A stretch of DNA of 64,000 nucleotides from Faecalibacterium sp. (GCA_029264955.1 JARHYC010000038.1:1-64000), one strand, 5' to 3'. Shown: positions 1 through 9,732, numbered from the stretch's first letter. Numbers and translations: made by a program. The notes: a model not told the origin generated them from the letters alone.

Positions 1-160
1 TGCAATCGACAGCAGGAAGAAACGATACAAACGCAGCGTGTATACAGCAGATAGCACACGCATCAAGATTGTATGGTATCTGCCAAACATTGTAACATAG
101 TTTCCTTGTGGATACAATACAGGGAAAACCGTATGGAAGAGGAACCGTGAGGTAGAGGTA
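1..160. other. Window edge, no gene recognised
   Basis: No gene can be supported here. One plus-strand frame is open from the edge to a stop at 98-100 (about 32 codons, basic composition) and could be the tail of a truncated gene, but it matches nothing I recognise. Confidence 0.4.
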
Positions 161-197
161 AAAGAAAAAACGCATGAAACTTAGTTTCATGCGTTTT
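161..197 (-). terminator. Terminator of the initiator tRNA gene
   Basis: A perfect 14-bp inverted repeat (167-180 with 184-197, 3-nt loop) lies immediately downstream of the minus-strand tRNA. The A-rich stretch 161-170 gives the U-tract on the minus strand. Confidence 0.75.
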
Positions 198-199
198 GG

Positions 200-276
<77 letters not shown>

Positions 277-308
277 ATATTTTGTTCTGCATCAATTAGT
301 GCTATATA

Positions 309-337
309 AATATAACACGTGTGAGATGGACTGTCAA
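309..337 (-). promoter_or_regulatory. Promoter of tRNA-fMet
   Basis: On the minus strand TTGACA (332-337) and TATATT (309-314) are separated by 17 bp, a near-consensus SigA promoter about 33 bp before the tRNA 5' end. Confidence 0.8.
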
Positions 338-472
338 GGAAAAAGTGAAAATTTATACATGGAAAAGTAAATCGATTGAGAAAAAAGGATAGAAACCGTT
401 TAGAAATGCATAAAATGTGAAAAAAGAGCCTAAAACACTTCGGAAGAGCGAGCAAAACAGACAAAACGCAAT

Positions 473-502
473 TTGACTTTTTTGTGGGGGCTATGCTTTA
501 AT
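473..502 (+). promoter_or_regulatory. Promoter of the topoisomerase operon
   Basis: TTGACT at 473-478 and TTTAAT at 497-502 with an 18-bp spacer, about 95 bp before the start codon. Probably transcribes the two topoisomerase genes and rlmH. Confidence 0.55.
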
Positions 503-598
503 AAGTATGTATATCAACGGATGCAATGCGGAATCTTCTGCGTGTTAGCGTAGAGGGCTCCGCATTATGTCGCAAAATGACCCTGCGGAGGTGGCTGC

Positions 599-2593
599 AT
601 GGCAGCAAGAAAACAGGAATACGGAAACGAAAGTATTACAAGCCTGAAAGGTGCGGACCGTGTGCGCAAGCGCCCGGCCGTTATTTTTGGCTCGGATGGT
701 GTAGAAGGCTGCGCCCATTCTATCTTTGAAATCGTGTCGAACTCCATCGACGAAGCTCGTGATGGTTACGGCGACACCATTCATGTGACACGCTTTAAGG
801 ATGGCAGCGTACAGGTCGAAGATTTCGGTCGCGGTATGCCCGTGGACTGGAACAAAGGTGAAAACCGATATAACTGGGAACTGCTGTTCTGTGAAATGTA
901 TGCCGGCGGTAAGTACGGCGAAGGTGCAGACAACTATGAATTTAGTTTGGGCCTGAATGGTTTGGGTTTGTGCGCAACCCAGTATGCATCTGCATGGATG
1001 ACAGCGGATATTTACCGTGATAAAACCCATTATCATCTGGATTTTAAAAAGGGTGAAAATGTGGGCGGTTTGCAGAAAGAAGAATATAAAGGTCGACGTA
1101 CCGGCAGTGTGATTCGCTGGAAACCGGATGAGGCTGTCTTTACCGACATCAATGTGCCGGGGGCCTATTACCGCGATACTTTGAAGCGTCAGGCTGTTGT
1201 CAATGCAGGTCTGACCCTGACCTTTACGGATGAAAAAGAACCGGATCCGGCTACTGGCAAACCTTGGAAGGAAACTTGGTGCTATGAAAAGGGTATTGAG
1301 GACTATGTGGCAGAGCTGGCAGGCGAAAATCCGCTGACGCCGGTGTTCTACTGCGAATCCGAGGCTGAAGGCCGTGACCGTGAGGACCAACCGGATTATA
1401 AGGTAAAGATGAGTGCTGCGTTCTGCTTCTCGAATAAGGTGCAGGCAGCAGAGTTCTACCACAACTCTAGCTGGCTGGAGCATGGGGGTACGCCGGAGCG
1501 CGCTTTGCATACGGCTTTTACCAATCAGATCAATAAGTATCTGAAAGAAAAGAATATGTATAAGAAAAACGAGAGCAGCATCACGTTCCAGGACGTTGAA
1601 GATTGTCTGGTGTATGTTTCCTCTAGTTTTTCTACCAGAACCAGCTATGAGAATCAGACCAAGAAGGCAATCACCAATAAGTTCATCGGTCAGGCAATGG
1701 CGGACTTCCTGAAGCATTATCTGGAAGTTTACTTCATCGAAAAGCCGGACGAAGCACAGAAGATTGCCCAGCAGGTGCTGGTCAACAAGCAGAGCCGTGA
1801 ACATGCAGAAAAGACCCGCCAGAGTATCAAAAAGACGCTGTCGACCCAAGTTGATCTGGCAAACCGTGTGGCTAAGTTCGTAGACTGCCGAACCAAGGAT
1901 CCTGCACGCCGTGAGCTGTATATCGTCGAGGGTGATTCTGCTATGGGCGCCGTCAAGACCAGCCGTGACAGTGAGTTCCAGGCAATTATGCCGGTGCGTG
2001 GCAAGATTTTGAACTGCCTGAAAGCGGACTATGACCGTATTTTCAAATCTGACGTTATCGTGGACTTGGTAAAGGTCATGGGCTGTGGTGTCGAGATGGG
2101 CGGCAAGCGCAATAAGGAGCTGGCTACCTTTAATCTGGATAATCTGCGATTCAATAAAATTGTTATCTGTACCGACGCGGACGTGGATGGTTACCAGATC
2201 CGTACGTTGATTCTGACGATGCTGTACCGCTTGATGCCAACGCTGATTCAGAAAGGGTATGTGTATATCGCAGAATCCCCCTTGTACGAAATCAACACGA
2301 AGGATCACACCTACTTTGCCTATACGGAATCTGAAAAAGCCAATATTTTGAGCCGTATCGAAGGCCAGAAGTGCACGATCCAACGCTCCAAAGGTTTGGG
2401 CGAAAACGATCCGGAAATGATGTGGCTGACCACCATGAATCCGGAGAGCCGCCGACTGATTAAAGTCATGCCTACGGAAGCTGCAGCTACCGCAGAAATG
2501 TTTGATATTCTGCTGGGGGATAACTTGCAGGGCCGTAAAAAGCATATTGCGGAGCATGGCGCAGAATATCTGGACGAGTTGGATCTGTCGTAA
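599..2593 (+). CDS. parE: Type IIA DNA topoisomerase subunit B (ParE-like)
   Basis: ATPase subunit of a type IIA topoisomerase, 664 residues. The N-terminal GHKL ATPase shows the Bergerat motifs (NSIDEA; DFGRG in place of the usual DNGRG; GLNGLG), followed by a transducer domain. The TOPRIM domain has EGDSA (E444) and a DADVD metal site (D526, D528, D530). It pairs with the subunit A gene 29 bp downstream. The call as topoisomerase IV rather than gyrase rests on the partner lacking a recognisable GyrA box. The N-terminal motifs are rather divergent from classical GyrB/ParE, so gyrase-like supercoiling cannot be excluded. Start chosen for the GGAGG about 8 nt upstream. Confidence 0.88.
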   Translation: MAARKQEYGNESITSLKGADRVRKRPAVIFGSDGVEGCAHSIFEIVSNSIDEARDGYGDTIHVTRFKDGSVQVEDFGRGMPVDWNKGENRYNWELLFCEMYAGGKYGEGADNYEFSLGLNGLGLCATQYASAWMTADIYRDKTHYHLDFKKGENVGGLQKEEYKGRRTGSVIRWKPDEAVFTDINVPGAYYRDTLKRQAVVNAGLTLTFTDEKEPDPATGKPWKETWCYEKGIEDYVAELAGENPLTPVFYCESEAEGRDREDQPDYKVKMSAAFCFSNKVQAAEFYHNSSWLEHGGTPERALHTAFTNQINKYLKEKNMYKKNESSITFQDVEDCLVYVSSSFSTRTSYENQTKKAITNKFIGQAMADFLKHYLEVYFIEKPDEAQKIAQQVLVNKQSREHAEKTRQSIKKTLSTQVDLANRVAKFVDCRTKDPARRELYIVEGDSAMGAVKTSRDSEFQAIMPVRGKILNCLKADYDRIFKSDVIVDLVKVMGCGVEMGGKRNKELATFNLDNLRFNKIVICTDADVDGYQIRTLILTMLYRLMPTLIQKGYVYIAESPLYEINTKDHTYFAYTESEKANILSRIEGQKCTIQRSKGLGENDPEMMWLTTMNPESRRLIKVMPTEAAATAEMFDILLGDNLQGRKKHIAEHGAEYLDELDLS

Positions 2594-2622
2594 TAGAATA
2601 ATTAGCATTGAGAGGAATACGC

Positions 2623-4869
2623 ATGGCCAAAAAGAATGCGAAAAAACAACTAAAAAAAGTTCGCCCCCAGTTGGGCGAGGGGGTAGAGATTCTGAATGCC
2701 GGCTCGGTGCTGGAGGATCCTATTACCAATACGCTGGAAACAAACTATATGCCCTACGCAATGAGCGTCATTGTCAGCCGTGCATTGCCGGAAATTGACG
2801 GTTTCAAACCCGCACATCGCAAGCTGTTGTATACGATGTACGAGATGAATTTGCTGAAGGGCAAGCGCACCAAGTCTGCCAACATTGTTGGCAGTACAAT
2901 GCATCTGAACCCGCATGGCGATGCTGCTATTTACGAAACCATGGTTCGTATGGGCCGGGGCAACGAAAGTTTGCTGGTTCCGTATGTGGACAGCAAGGGT
3001 AACTTTGGTAAGGCATACAGCCGTGATATGTCCTACGCAGCATCTCGTTATACCGAAGCCAAGCTGGAGCCGGTGTGTGAGGAGCTGTTCCGAGACATTG
3101 ACAAAGATACGGTCAATTTTGTACCCAACTATGACGGCGAAACCACTGAGCCGACTTTGCTGCCGGTAACATTTCCCACCATTTTGGCAAACAACACGCT
3201 GGGCATTGCGGTTGGTATGGCGTGCAACATCTGCTCCTTCAATCTGGCAGAGCTGTGTAACACTACCATCGCATTGATGAAAGACCCGGAACACGACATT
3301 TTGTCCACTATGCCGGCACCTGATTTTGTGGGTGGTGGACAGATCCTATATGATGCAGCCGAAATGAAAAACATCGTAGAGCGTGGTCGTGGCAGCGTCA
3401 AGGTGCGTGCGCGCTATCAGGTTGTGGGCAACAACATGATTGAAATTACCCAAATTCCCCCCACTACCACAGTGGAGGCAATCATGGATAAGATTGCCGA
3501 TTTGGTCAAGCAGGGCCGCATCAAGGAAATCAGTGATATGCGCGACGAAACCGACTTAAACGGTTTGAAGCTGACGCTGGATTTGAAGCGTGGTCAGGAC
3601 CCGGAAAAGCTGATGGCGCGTCTGTTTAAGGCAACGCCGCTGGAAGACAGCTTTAGCTGCAACTTTAATATTCTGGTTTCGGGTCAGCCCCGCGTTATGG
3701 GTGTGCGCGAAATCCTGAACGAGTGGAGCACGTTCCGTATGGAATGTGTACGGCGCCGCACCGCGTATGAGCTGGCAGGCAAGCAGAAGCGTCTGCATCT
3801 GCTGAAGGGCTTGGAAGCGATCCTGATGGATATTGATAAGGCTATCAAGATTGTGCGTGAAACCGCAGAAGAAGCCGAGGTTGTGCCGAACCTGATGATT
3901 GGCTTTGGCATCGATGAAGTACAGGCTGAGTATGTGGCAGAAATCAAGCTGCGTCACCTAAATCGCGAGTATATCCTGAAGCGCACCGCTGAAATCGAAG
4001 AATTGGAAAATGCCATTGCCGACTTAGAAGATATCCTCAAGCGCCCGGCGCGCATCCGCAAGATCATTATGACTGAGCTGGCAGCTGTGGCAAAGAAGTA
4101 TGGCAAACCCCGCAGCAGTGAAGTGCTGTATGACGTACCGGAAGATGTGAATGAAGATACCGTTCCGGCTATGGCGGATTATCCGGTTACCATCTTCTTT
4201 ACCCGAGAAGGTTACTTCAAGAAAATCACGCCCCAAAGCCTGCGCATGAGCGGCGAACAGAAGCTGAAGGAGGGCGACGAGGTCATCTGGCAAGCAGAAA
4301 CCCGGAACAATCTGGAGCTTCTGCTGTTTACAGACCAGCATCAGGTCTACAAGTGCCGCATCGGTGATTTTGAGGACGGCAAGGCAAGCCAGATGGGCGT
4401 TTATCTGCCCAGTGCATTGGGCATGGATGAAGGCGAAAACCCCATCTTTATGCTGCCCACGCTGGATTACAAGGGATGGATGCTGTTTGCTTACGAAAAT
4501 GGTAAGTTTGCGAAAATCCCGCTGAGTGCCTACGAAACCAAGCAGAATCGCCGTAAGCTGCTGAAAGCATACTGCAATAAAGTCCCGCTGACCCATCTGC
4601 TGTACCTGCCGGAAGAAATGGAAATCGCTGTGCGTATGTCCAATGACAGAATGCTGTTGGTTGGTACGGCGCAGATTCCTGAAAAGGCAACTCGTGACAG
4701 TCAGGGTGTAGCGGTCATTACCTTGAAAAAGAAACAGACCATTGCCAGCGTAAAGCCGGCAACAGAACTGGAAATCAGTAATCCGCACCGCTATCGTGTG
4801 CGCACTTTGCCGGCTGCCGGTGCGTTGATTCGTGAAGATGATTTGACCGAGCAGCTCACGATGCTGTAA
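2623..4869 (+). CDS. parC: Type IIA DNA topoisomerase subunit A (ParC-like)
   Basis: DNA breakage-reunion subunit, 748 residues from the preferred ATG. That start has a GAGAGG site 7 nt upstream; an in-frame TTG 15 bp earlier precedes that site and is unlikely. The catalytic tyrosine is Y143 in the RYTEAKL segment. A winged-helix and tower region precede it and a coiled-coil gate follows. About 200 C-terminal residues form the DNA-wrapping domain. I see no GyrA box (QRRGGKG type), which favours topoisomerase IV (decatenation). Immediately upstream of rlmH (11-nt gap), so the three genes are probably co-transcribed. Confidence 0.88.
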   Translation: MAKKNAKKQLKKVRPQLGEGVEILNAGSVLEDPITNTLETNYMPYAMSVIVSRALPEIDGFKPAHRKLLYTMYEMNLLKGKRTKSANIVGSTMHLNPHGDAAIYETMVRMGRGNESLLVPYVDSKGNFGKAYSRDMSYAASRYTEAKLEPVCEELFRDIDKDTVNFVPNYDGETTEPTLLPVTFPTILANNTLGIAVGMACNICSFNLAELCNTTIALMKDPEHDILSTMPAPDFVGGGQILYDAAEMKNIVERGRGSVKVRARYQVVGNNMIEITQIPPTTTVEAIMDKIADLVKQGRIKEISDMRDETDLNGLKLTLDLKRGQDPEKLMARLFKATPLEDSFSCNFNILVSGQPRVMGVREILNEWSTFRMECVRRRTAYELAGKQKRLHLLKGLEAILMDIDKAIKIVRETAEEAEVVPNLMIGFGIDEVQAEYVAEIKLRHLNREYILKRTAEIEELENAIADLEDILKRPARIRKIIMTELAAVAKKYGKPRSSEVLYDVPEDVNEDTVPAMADYPVTIFFTREGYFKKITPQSLRMSGEQKLKEGDEVIWQAETRNNLELLLFTDQHQVYKCRIGDFEDGKASQMGVYLPSALGMDEGENPIFMLPTLDYKGWMLFAYENGKFAKIPLSAYETKQNRRKLLKAYCNKVPLTHLLYLPEEMEIAVRMSNDRMLLVGTAQIPEKATRDSQGVAVITLKKKQTIASVKPATELEISNPHRYRVRTLPAAGALIREDDLTEQLTML

Positions 4870-4880
4870 GGAGGCTGACG

Positions 4881-5366
4881 ATGCAAAATATTCAGTTGAT
4901 TTGTCTGGGAAAGTGCAACGCAAAGTATTTTGCAGAAGGTGTTGCAGAGTATCAGAAGCGTCTGAGTGCCTTTGCCAGCTTTCAAATCGTAGAACTGCCG
5001 GAAGAAAATATTCAGGAAAAGAATGCCAGCCCGGCGGTAATTGAAAAAGCATTGGAGAAGGAAGCAAAAGCTATTTTTGCCAGCGTGAAAAAAGGTGCTG
5101 CCATTGTGGCACTTTGCATCGAGGGTAAGCAGCTTTCCAGCGAAGAACTGGCAGACTATTTAGCAGACCGCGCCCAGAGCGGCAACGGCGATGTGGCATT
5201 TGTCATTGGCTCGTCGCATGGATTAGCGCCGGCTGTGAAGCAGGCGGCAAGCCTGAAATTCAGCATGGGACGCATTACCATGCCGCACCAGATGGCACGT
5301 TTGGTTCTGACAGAGCAAATCTATCGCGCTTGCACCATCAATAACGGTATGAAGTACCACAAGTAA
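4881..5366 (+). CDS. rlmH: 23S rRNA (pseudouridine1915-N3)-methyltransferase RlmH
   Basis: SPOUT-class methyltransferase that modifies pseudouridine 1915 of 23S rRNA in helix 69 of assembled ribosomes. The 161-residue length is normal. The C-terminal knot is clear: FVIGSSHG, then MPHQMARLVLTEQIYRA and the terminal NNGMKYHK, typical of RlmH. An AAGGAGG site overlaps the end of the parC-like gene, suggesting coupled expression. Confidence 0.95.
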   Translation: MQNIQLICLGKCNAKYFAEGVAEYQKRLSAFASFQIVELPEENIQEKNASPAVIEKALEKEAKAIFASVKKGAAIVALCIEGKQLSSEELADYLADRAQSGNGDVAFVIGSSHGLAPAVKQAASLKFSMGRITMPHQMARLVLTEQIYRACTINNGMKYHK

Positions 5367-5370
5367 AACG

Positions 5371-5414
5371 AAATCCCCGCCTTGTATTGCAAAATACAAG
5401 GCGGGGATTTTTAT
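5371..5414. terminator. Bidirectional terminator between rlmH and the hydrogenase gene
   Basis: A 17-bp perfect stem (5372-5388 with 5393-5409), GCAA loop, followed by a T-run on the plus strand and A-rich flank on the other side. It separates two convergent genes and can serve both. Confidence 0.9.
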
Positions 5415-5440
5415 TGCAATGTTTTGGATTGCGGCGGAGG

Positions 5441-6991
5441 TCAATCTTTCAAATCCTCGGCGCCGTCTTTCAAAAAGTGAATATTGTTGATGAAAGCGCT
5501 GTCTTCCGGGTCCGTGAAAGGAGCTTCGGATTTGTATTTGTTTAGAAGAGCGGCTGTCTTGATGGGATCGGCAATTGTGCCGGCACCGCCAATGCAGCCG
5601 CCGGGGCAAGCCATGCCTTCCAGCAGATAGCCATTATATTTGCCAGCCTTTGCCAGCATCAACAGCTTCTTACAGTCGGAAAGACTCTGTGCAGCAGCAA
5701 CCTTCACTTCCTTATCTGGATACCACTCATGAATCTTGTTAGCGACAGCCTGTGCAACGCCACCGGATACTGCAAATCCACGACCGGCAGCGGAAGCGAG
5801 GTTCAGATCTTCTTCGTCCGCTTCCAGAGTGTCGAAATCCAAATCTTTAGCCTGTATGATACCAGCCAGCTCCTCAAAGGTTAGCACAAAATCTACGTCA
5901 CTGCGGACGGAGCGGCGGCTGGCTTCCAGCTTTTTCGCAGCACAGGGACCGATAAAGCACATACGTGCATCCGGGTCAGCACGCTTCAGCATGCGGGCAG
6001 TGAATACCATGGGGGTCATAGTCATGGAAATATTTTTTGCCAAATCGGGGAAGGTTTTCTTCGCCATCATGCTCCATGCCGGGCAGCAGGAGGTTGCCAT
6101 AAACGGCTTTTCGGCAGGAACTTCCTTCAAAAAGTCCCGTGCTTCGTCTACGGTACAAAGGTCAGCGCCAATGGCGACCTCGACTACATCATAAAAGCCT
6201 AATGCTTTCAGTGCGGCACGGAACTTTCCGGTCTGGGACAGAGAAGGAAACTGGTTGACAAATGCAGGAGCGACCAGCGCATAAATGCGGTCACCCTTAT
6301 TGAAGCTCTGAATCAGCTGATAAATCTGCCCCTTGTCGCTGATTGCACCAAACGGACAGCTGACCAGACACTGACCACAGGATACACACTTGTTGTAGTC
6401 GATGTCAGCACGACCCAGTTCGTCGCTGGAAATAGCGTTCATACCGCAACTGGCAGCACAGGGACGCTCGGTTTTGACGATTGCATGGTAGGGGCAGACA
6501 GAGACACAGCGACCGCATTTGATGCACTTATTTTGATCAATTTTGCTGCGGCTGTTGACTATGCTGATGGCATCTTTGGGGCAAACTTCCATACAGGGAT
6601 GCGCCAAACAGCCCTGACACAGATTAGATACCTTGACCAGTTTTTCGGGACAGCTGTTGCAGGCAAATTTGATTACATTGACCAGCGGTGGGTCATAGTA
6701 CTTGTCCGTAATGGATGCATCCTCCAGGCCGGAAACAGCACTGTTGTGCTCGTCAATGCGACGCAGCGGCAAACCCATCGCCAGACGGACGCGCTCTTCA
6801 ACGATTGCGCGCTCCAGAAAAATATCACGGCGATGCTTACCAACTTCGCCAGGAACAATTTTGTATGGGATTTGGCGCATCATGTGGTTCGCTTCTTCCC
6901 CGTGCACATTGGCATAACTCATACGGGCAACTTCGGCGAAAACCTGATTGCGGATTTGACTTACGCTTGTATCAATACCACGGAAACTCAT
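5441..6991 (-). CDS. [FeFe] hydrogenase, group B-like, monomeric
   Basis: Iron hydrogenase of 516 residues. Cysteine clusters near residues 111-137, ferredoxin-type CxxCxxCxxxC sets near 156-166 and 202-212, and a CPAASC-like cluster between them supply accessory Fe-S centres. The H-cluster domain has all three signatures: TSCCPAW at about 300-306, IGPCAAKK at 347-354 and EGMACPGGC at 458-466. TSCCPA(W) rather than TSCCPGW fits the group B branch of the family, whose physiological role is less well defined than group A. No NADH-binding partner subunits are adjacent. Start chosen at the ATG with AAGGAGA 9 nt upstream; an upstream in-frame start lacks a site. Confidence 0.88.
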   Translation of the reverse strand: MSFRGIDTSVSQIRNQVFAEVARMSYANVHGEEANHMMRQIPYKIVPGEVGKHRRDIFLERAIVEERVRLAMGLPLRRIDEHNSAVSGLEDASITDKYYDPPLVNVIKFACNSCPEKLVKVSNLCQGCLAHPCMEVCPKDAISIVNSRSKIDQNKCIKCGRCVSVCPYHAIVKTERPCAASCGMNAISSDELGRADIDYNKCVSCGQCLVSCPFGAISDKGQIYQLIQSFNKGDRIYALVAPAFVNQFPSLSQTGKFRAALKALGFYDVVEVAIGADLCTVDEARDFLKEVPAEKPFMATSCCPAWSMMAKKTFPDLAKNISMTMTPMVFTARMLKRADPDARMCFIGPCAAKKLEASRRSVRSDVDFVLTFEELAGIIQAKDLDFDTLEADEEDLNLASAAGRGFAVSGGVAQAVANKIHEWYPDKEVKVAAAQSLSDCKKLLMLAKAGKYNGYLLEGMACPGGCIGGAGTIADPIKTAALLNKYKSEAPFTDPEDSAFINNIHFLKDGAEDLKD

Positions 6992-7062
6992 GGGGGATTC
7001 TCTCCTTTGCTTTGCACAAAACAAAAATATTTGGATTAAAAGTTTGCTATACTTTGTACATG

Positions 7063-7071
7063 ATTATACCA
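7063..7071 (-). promoter_or_regulatory. Extended -10 promoter of the hydrogenase gene
   Basis: The minus strand reads TGGTATAAT, a perfect extended -10 element; no good -35 box is seen at the right distance. It lies about 70 bp before the start codon. Confidence 0.6.
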
Positions 7072-7130
7072 TAATATTGGGTAAAAGGGGAAGAACAAGA
7101 CTGATAAAGTGTGTCTGCGTTTCCCATAAG

Positions 7131-7171
7131 CAAAAAAGAAACCGGCAGTTCAGCCTCACTGCCGGTTTTTT
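7131..7171. terminator. Terminator of the AI-2E family gene
   Basis: An 11-bp stem (7139-7149 with 7158-7168) flanked by A-run and T-run on either side, so usable in both directions. It lies just after the minus-strand gene's stop. Confidence 0.85.
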
Positions 7172-7172
7172 A

Positions 7173-8444
7173 TCATTCGTTTTCAGAAGAAGAATTATCT
7201 TCTGAGGAATCGGGCTTTCCTATAGGTGCAGGGGCGGAATCCGATACAGCTGTATCTAGCATAGAAGGGCGACGTTTGAAACCAACCAGAAAATCATCAC
7301 AGTGATTTCTACGCAAGCCGCGCGCTACCAAACGGCGCATAACGTCGTAAATAACAGCGAACAAGGGGACTGCAATAATCATGCCAACAAAGCCCCACAG
7401 ACCGCCGAACAGCAAAATGGAGAACAAGACCCAGATGCTGGAAAGCCCGGTGTTGTCACCCAGAATTTTGGGGCCGAGAATGTTGCCGTCAAACTGCTGA
7501 AGAACCAGAATAAACAATACAAACCAAATAGCTTTTGTGGGCTGTTCAATCAAAATCAGGAATGTAGCGGGGATTGCACCAATAAACGGGCCAAAGAATG
7601 GAATTACATTGGTTACGCCGATAATGACAGAAATCAGCAGAGTATTGTTCACATTGAATGGTGTCATGCAGAAATAGCAAAGCAGACCGATAATGAGCGA
7701 GTCAATCAACTTGCCTACAACGAAACCACCGAACATTTTATCGGTATACATGATTTCTTCCAGAATCTTATCTGCCCAGCTGCGGTTAAAGACGCTGTAC
7801 AGGATCATTTTGCTTTGCCGCGCAAACTTTTTGCGGGAAGACAAAAGGTAAATGGCAATAACGATACCAATGACCACATCCAAAAACACATTGACAGTAC
7901 GCATTGCCATCAAACCAACGCTGCCCATTAGGCTGGTGAGCGAAGGCAGCAGAGAAGACTGGATCCAGGTTTCCAGCTCAATACTGATCGAACGATAAAT
8001 TTGATCCAGCCATGCAAGGATGTCCGGTGAATTCTTCAGGTATTGGCTAACCCAAATCACAAAATTTTTCATTTCACTGGGCAGAGTTTGCGCCAATGCG
8101 AGCAGACTGTTCAACAACTGCGGCAAAATCAAAAGCAGCAGCATTCCAACCAGAAGAAGCCCCGAAAGCAGACTTGCCGTAACTGCCAGATTTTCTGCAG
8201 CTTTTTGATGCTGGTTGTGCAGATGCTTCTTGAAAAAGCGTTCATAACAGTTACACAGTGGACGCAGCAGATAGGCAATGACGCCGCCATATAAAAAAGG
8301 TGCCAGAATATCAAAGATTTGCCCGATGAACCCCTTTATTACAGGAAATTGGTATATCAGGAAAAAAAATAATACGCTAAGCGCAATAGTGCCAAAACCG
8401 GTTAAAATAGTATAGGCACAGTGCGTGAGTTTTTTTCGATTCAT
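7173..8444 (-). CDS. AI-2E family (PerM/YdiK type) membrane transporter
   Basis: Polytopic membrane protein of 423 residues in the family formerly called UPF0118. Two hydrophobic segments lie near residues 10-65, another pair near 100-150, and a cluster of segments in residues 235-370, including the family-typical NVIPFFGPFIGA stretch. Members include a proposed autoinducer-2 exporter and Na+/H+ antiporters, so the substrate cannot be deduced. The C-terminal ~40 residues are charged and Ser/Glu-rich. Single-gene unit with a GAGAGG site 7 nt before ATG. Confidence 0.85.
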   Translation of the reverse strand: MNRKKLTHCAYTILTGFGTIALSVLFFFLIYQFPVIKGFIGQIFDILAPFLYGGVIAYLLRPLCNCYERFFKKHLHNQHQKAAENLAVTASLLSGLLLVGMLLLLILPQLLNSLLALAQTLPSEMKNFVIWVSQYLKNSPDILAWLDQIYRSISIELETWIQSSLLPSLTSLMGSVGLMAMRTVNVFLDVVIGIVIAIYLLSSRKKFARQSKMILYSVFNRSWADKILEEIMYTDKMFGGFVVGKLIDSLIIGLLCYFCMTPFNVNNTLLISVIIGVTNVIPFFGPFIGAIPATFLILIEQPTKAIWFVLFILVLQQFDGNILGPKILGDNTGLSSIWVLFSILLFGGLWGFVGMIIAVPLFAVIYDVMRRLVARGLRRNHCDDFLVGFKRRPSMLDTAVSDSAPAPIGKPDSSEDNSSSENE

Positions 8445-8609
8445 AGGAAAGCCCTCTCTGAAAATGAATTTCTATTCGAAAACGCAGCTATACTTTGTTG
8501 TAAAATATGGATAGACTACTGTACTTAACTATATCATTTTTTCAACAATACGGTCAAGCGGATTCTATCAGACAAAAGTGATAAATGTACGCAGATATGC
8601 AGGGATGTC

Positions 8610-8640
8610 TTGATAATTGGCGGGTAAAGTGGTTTACTAT
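8610..8640 (+). promoter_or_regulatory. Possible coaD promoter
   Basis: TTGATA at 8610-8615 with TTTACT 17 bp or TACTAT 19 bp downstream. Weak match, placed on position and distance to the coaD start. Confidence 0.4.
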
Positions 8641-8704
8641 ACAGGCAATGCAACAAACACATCTCAGGAATAATCTGCCGTATAGGCAGACGGAGGAAAT
8701 CAAT

Positions 8705-9196
8705 ATGGCGATTGCAGTCTATCCGGGCAGCTTTGACCCGGTGACAAAAGGGCATCTGGATATCATTCAGCGTGCCGCACAGATCAATGAACATTTGATC
8801 GTGGCGGTTTTAATCAATAGCGCAAAGAGCCCGCTGTTTACACTGGACGAACGGGTACAACTGCTGCGTGAATGCTGCAAAGATATGCCTAACGTGACAG
8901 TGGAGAGTTTCGACGGTCTGACCGTGAATTTTGCAAAAGAACGCGGAGCAACGGTTCTGGTGCGTGGTTTGCGTGCCGTAACGGATTTTGAGGTGGAAAT
9001 GCAGCTGGCACAGATCAATCGAGCGTTGATGCCAGAGATTGATACCATGTTTTTCGCCACGAGCATCAGCTGGAGCTATCTGTCTTCCAGCGTGGTAAAA
9101 GAAGCTGCCTGCTATGGCAGTGATGTTTCCAAGTTTGTTACGCCGAATGTGGCAAAGGCTTTGCGGGAAAAGTACAGTAATAAAGATAATAAATAG
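8705..9196 (+). CDS. coaD: Pantetheine-phosphate adenylyltransferase CoaD
   Basis: Transfers AMP from ATP to 4'-phosphopantetheine, the penultimate step of coenzyme A synthesis. The 163 residues match the family length. It begins with YPGSFDPVTKGHLDII, the nucleotidyltransferase (T/H)xGH signature, and carries LVRGLR and the C-terminal ISWSYLSSSVVKE segment (ISSTxxR region). The start is set by GGAGG 8-12 nt upstream; a longer in-frame extension to 8585 has no support. Confidence 0.96.
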   Translation: MAIAVYPGSFDPVTKGHLDIIQRAAQINEHLIVAVLINSAKSPLFTLDERVQLLRECCKDMPNVTVESFDGLTVNFAKERGATVLVRGLRAVTDFEVEMQLAQINRALMPEIDTMFFATSISWSYLSSSVVKEAACYGSDVSKFVTPNVAKALREKYSNKDNK

Positions 9197-9203
9197 AACA
9201 TAA

Positions 9204-9246
9204 AGAAAGCGCCTGCCTTTGACTTGTGCAAAGGTGGGCGCTTTTG
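9204..9246 (+). terminator. Terminator of coaD
   Basis: Inverted repeat with arms at 9206-9221 and 9229-9244 (AAAGCGCC paired with GGCGCTTT at the base), followed by a short interrupted T-run. Confidence 0.65.
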
Positions 9247-9258
9247 TGTGGCTTTGTT

Positions 9259-9732
9259 TTATTCGTCGTGAGAATCGGTTTCCATGCAATCAGGAATACC
9301 GTTTCCATCTGCATCCAGGGGGGAATCGAAACCAGCATCGCTCATCAGCTCGGTGGAACGAATGTTGTTGCGCTGCCGGTTTAGTTCGACACATTTGCTC
9401 AGAACCTCTTTTACCTTGCGGGGGTTCTTAATGTGCATCAGATCCAGATGCGGAACCGTTACGTCGGTGGAGCTGACGCAAACCGTACCCACACCAAACA
9501 GACGCTCGCTAAAGCTCTGGCGCACGCTGATATCGCGGATGCGATACAGCAGAACTTCTTCCTCATGCAGATTGATCAGACCGGTGTTCACCAGCAGTTT
9601 GTCCTCGTTCAGTGCATAGCGGGTGAAGCTGATGGGCATACCCAGCCAGCGCTTACGGTCGGTCCACAGCAGAGGTTTTTCCTCTACTTCCACATTGAAT
9701 TCACCGCTGTGCAGTTTCTTGCTTTCGCTCAT
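9259..9732 (-). CDS. PH domain-containing protein (bacterial PH / DUF304 type)
   Basis: Cytosolic protein of 157 residues with no signal or membrane segment. Residues about 20-115 form a bacterial pleckstrin-homology-like domain: KRWLGMPISFTRYAL, then LINLHEEEVLLYRIRDI and GVGTVCVSSTD, typical of the YdbT/bPH_2 family. The acidic tail (DADGNGIPDCMETD) resembles a single calcium-binding dockerin/thrombospondin-type DxDxNGxxD loop. Function unknown. AGAGGT site 8 nt before ATG. Confidence 0.75.
   Translation of the reverse strand: MSESKKLHSGEFNVEVEEKPLLWTDRKRWLGMPISFTRYALNEDKLLVNTGLINLHEEEVLLYRIRDISVRQSFSERLFGVGTVCVSSTDVTVPHLDLMHIKNPRKVKEVLSKCVELNRQRNNIRSTELMSDAGFDSPLDADGNGIPDCMETDSHDE

Larger units (their letters stand above)
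278..598. other. Divergent intergenic region between tRNA-fMet and parE-like gene
   Basis: AT-rich region of 321 bp holding the minus-strand tRNA promoter and the plus-strand topoisomerase promoter. Nothing else recognisable. Confidence 0.6.
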